Positions 12,362 to 13,652 of a DNA stretch of 13,652 bases are shown piece after piece. The notes under the pieces are model-generated. The model saw only the letters and a program-made list of their open reading frames with translations, was not told where the DNA came from and searched no databases. The translations under genes and the position numbers were made by a program. The DNA comes from an uncultured Eubacteriales bacterium. Lineage in GTDB: Bacteria; Bacillota; Clostridia; Christensenellales; Borkfalkiaceae. Each line of letters starts with the position of its first letter. Position 1 is the first letter of the stretch. The stretch is taken from positions 1 to 13,652 of the forward strand of contig CATJZR010000014.1 of the NCBI GenBank assembly GCA_949745625.1, given 5' to 3'.

Positions 12362-13153
12362 ATGAGTAAAAAATTAGGACTTGCGCTCGGCAGCGGAGGC
12401 GCGCGCGGCGTGGCGCACGCGGGCTTTTTGCTCGCGCTCGAAGAAGAGGGGATAAAGCCCTCGTTTATTTCGGGCTGCTCTATGGGCGCGGTAGTCGGCG
12501 GCGTGTACGCAAGCGGCGTATCCGCCGAAAAAATGCACGAGGCAGTATTGAAGCTCAAAAAGCGCGATATAATTTCGCTTAATCCCGCAGCTATTACGCA
12601 GATGTCAATACTTCGCAGCGGCAAGGTGCGTGACCTGCTTACGGCGCATCTCGCGGTTAAAAATATCGAGGATTTTCCTATTAAGTTTTCTTGCGTCGCA
12701 ACCGATGTTCTTTCGGGCGGTATGCACCTTTTTACAGAGGGTGACGCAGCTTTTGCCATACAGGCATCAAGCACTATTCCCGCAGTATTCAGACCCGTCA
12801 AATTGGGCGATAAGCTGCTCGTGGACGGCGGATGCGTCTGCCGCGTTCCGATAGATACGGTCAAAGCGATGGGCGCGGACGTAGTTATCGCAGTGGACGT
12901 ACTCAAAAACTGTTCGCAGCCGATAGACGACGTTAACAATATCGTAAGTATGGTTCTGCGCGTGTTCGACATAATGGACGCCCACAATTCCGCGTTGCGT
13001 TACGAGCGCGACAGGGATATGTGCGACCTCTTGATAGAGCCGGAAATGAAGGGGATGAGCCAGTACGTAATCAAGGATTTGGACAGAGCGTTCGAAGAGG
13101 GGTACGCGGCTGCCAGAGACAATATGCAAAGGATAAAAGAGCTGTTGAATTAA
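12362..13153 (+). CDS. Patatin-like phospholipase, YlbK/RssA type
   Basis: This 263-residue putative acyl hydrolase has all patatin elements: the oxyanion-hole loop GSGGARG (10-16), the nucleophile elbow GCSMG (38-42) with Ser40, and the dyad aspartate in DGG with Asp155. It has no signal peptide, so it is cytoplasmic or membrane-peripheral. AGGGGG at 12351-12356, 5 nt before ATG 12362, fixes the start; the longer open frame from 12278 lies in the ylbJ coding region. It diverges from ylbJ with only 34 bases between the starts, and matches ylbK of B. subtilis in position. The substrate is unknown; some relatives act as regulators. rarA follows after 2 bases. Confidence 0.9.
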   Translation: MSKKLGLALGSGGARGVAHAGFLLALEEEGIKPSFISGCSMGAVVGGVYASGVSAEKMHEAVLKLKKRDIISLNPAAITQMSILRSGKVRDLLTAHLAVKNIEDFPIKFSCVATDVLSGGMHLFTEGDAAFAIQASSTIPAVFRPVKLGDKLLVDGGCVCRVPIDTVKAMGADVVIAVDVLKNCSQPIDDVNNIVSMVLRVFDIMDAHNSALRYERDRDMCDLLIEPEMKGMSQYVIKDLDRAFEEGYAAARDNMQRIKELLN

Positions 13154-13155
13154 TT

Positions 13156-13652
13156 ATGGATTTATTCGATTTAAACGGCAACGAAGAGGGGGCAAAACCC
13201 CTTGCCGAGCGCATGCGCGCAAACAATTTAAACGAGTTTGTCGGTCAGAAGCACATAGTGGCGGAAGGCTCTCTGCTGCGCCGCGCTATACTTGCGGACA
13301 GGCTTGGAAGCTGTATTTTCTGGGGCCCGCCTGGCACAGGCAAAACCACTCTTGCAAACATAATCGCCGCAACTACACACGGCGAGTTTATAAAGCTCAA
13401 CGCGGTACAGGCGGGCGTTGCCGACGTAAAAAGAGCGGTGGAAACCGCGCTGAATAATTTGAAGCTTTACGGCAAACGCACCTATCTTATGCTTGACGAG
13501 TGCCACCGTTTTAACAAAACGCAGTCCGATAGTTTGCTTCCCGCCATAGAGCTGGGAACGATTATTTTTATAGGCTCCACTACGGAAAACCCGTATGCTT
13601 CGATGACTCCCGCAATAGTTTCCAGGTGCAGAATTTTTGAATTTAAACGGCT
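13156..13652 (+). CDS. rarA: RarA (MgsA), replication-associated AAA+ ATPase, N-terminal part (runs off the window)
   Basis: The frame is open from ATG 13156 to the last base, giving 165 residues of a protein usually about 420 to 440 long. PLAERMRANNLNEFVGQ is the family N-terminus. WGPPGTGKTT contains Walker A with Lys63 and Thr64. Walker B is LMLDE (111-115) followed by CHRFNK, where most homologues have IHRFNK. Sensor 1 is STTEN (141-145), and SRC with Arg157 fits the arginine finger. RarA acts at stalled replication forks with SSB. No clear ribosome site is seen, and it starts 2 bases after the patatin stop, so translation may be coupled. The central tetramerisation and C-terminal domains lie beyond the window. 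Confidence 0.93.
   Translation, partial: MDLFDLNGNEEGAKPLAERMRANNLNEFVGQKHIVAEGSLLRRAILADRLGSCIFWGPPGTGKTTLANIIAATTHGEFIKLNAVQAGVADVKRAVETALNNLKLYGKRTYLMLDECHRFNKTQSDSLLPAIELGTIIFIGSTTENPYASMTPAIVSRCRIFEFKR

Noticed and set aside
12328..12987. N-terminal extension of the ylbJ frame up to 12987
   Set aside because: It is antisense to the patatin gene, Ser/Pro/Thr-rich without domain character, and a normal hydrophobic N-terminus begins at ATG 12327.
1..13652. CRISPR array, tRNA, rRNA, insertion sequence or defence cluster
   Set aside because: No spaced direct repeats, cloverleaf, rRNA signature, DDE transposase or defence-type gene was seen.

Overview
The window looks like chromosome of a Gram-positive Clostridia-type bacterium carrying the right-hand end of an integrated mobile element. 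The host assignment rests on the gene order rsmD, coaD, then a YlbJ-type membrane protein and a YlbK-type patatin (compare ylbH-ylbI-ylbJ-ylbK of Bacillus), two lipoproteins, an ECF-type S component and sigma-A-like promoters. I cannot name a species; an uncultured gut Clostridia lineage is a guess.

Region 1 (1 to about 2510) is the element end, all on the + strand: the tail of an upstream gene, a strong promoter with a 14-bp palindrome on its start site, a ribbon-helix-helix regulator, a short interrupted ORF, a TnpW-like small protein and a 546-residue large serine recombinase of the TnpX type. By eye this part is more A-rich on the coding strand than the host genes. The left end is outside the window and the exact junction is not resolved. 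A long hairpin follows the recombinase, and the next gene is a host MGMT-family protein.

Region 2 (2579-4334) has the MGMT-family gene, a 190-bp intergenic stretch full of nested hairpins, hemW, and a 19-bp-stem bidirectional terminator that also overlaps a thrL-like Thr/Ile-rich reading frame.

Region 3 (4331-6862) holds poorly characterised envelope genes: a lipoprotein (-), a membrane-anchored protein (+), and a two-gene (-) operon of a DUF4430-like lipoprotein coupled to an ECF-type S component, probably a vitamin uptake unit. That operon and alr diverge from back-to-back promoters whose -35 boxes are 4 bp apart; the lipoprotein transcript is predicted to be leaderless.

Region 4 (6970-11391) is a tight + strand run: alr, a four- to five-helix membrane protein, rsmD, coaD, aroF (DAHP synthase) and pheA (prephenate dehydratase). 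From the membrane protein onward the genes overlap or are 1 nt apart, so rRNA modification, coenzyme A synthesis and phenylalanine synthesis are probably co-expressed.

Region 5 (11377-13652) has ylbJ (-), converging on pheA with a 15-bp tail overlap, then a divergent patatin-like phospholipase and the start of rarA, which runs off the window. The aroF-pheA pair interrupts what is otherwise the ylbH-I-J-K neighbourhood. I see no rRNA, tRNA, CRISPR array or insertion sequence. No gene-free stretch exceeds 190 bases.
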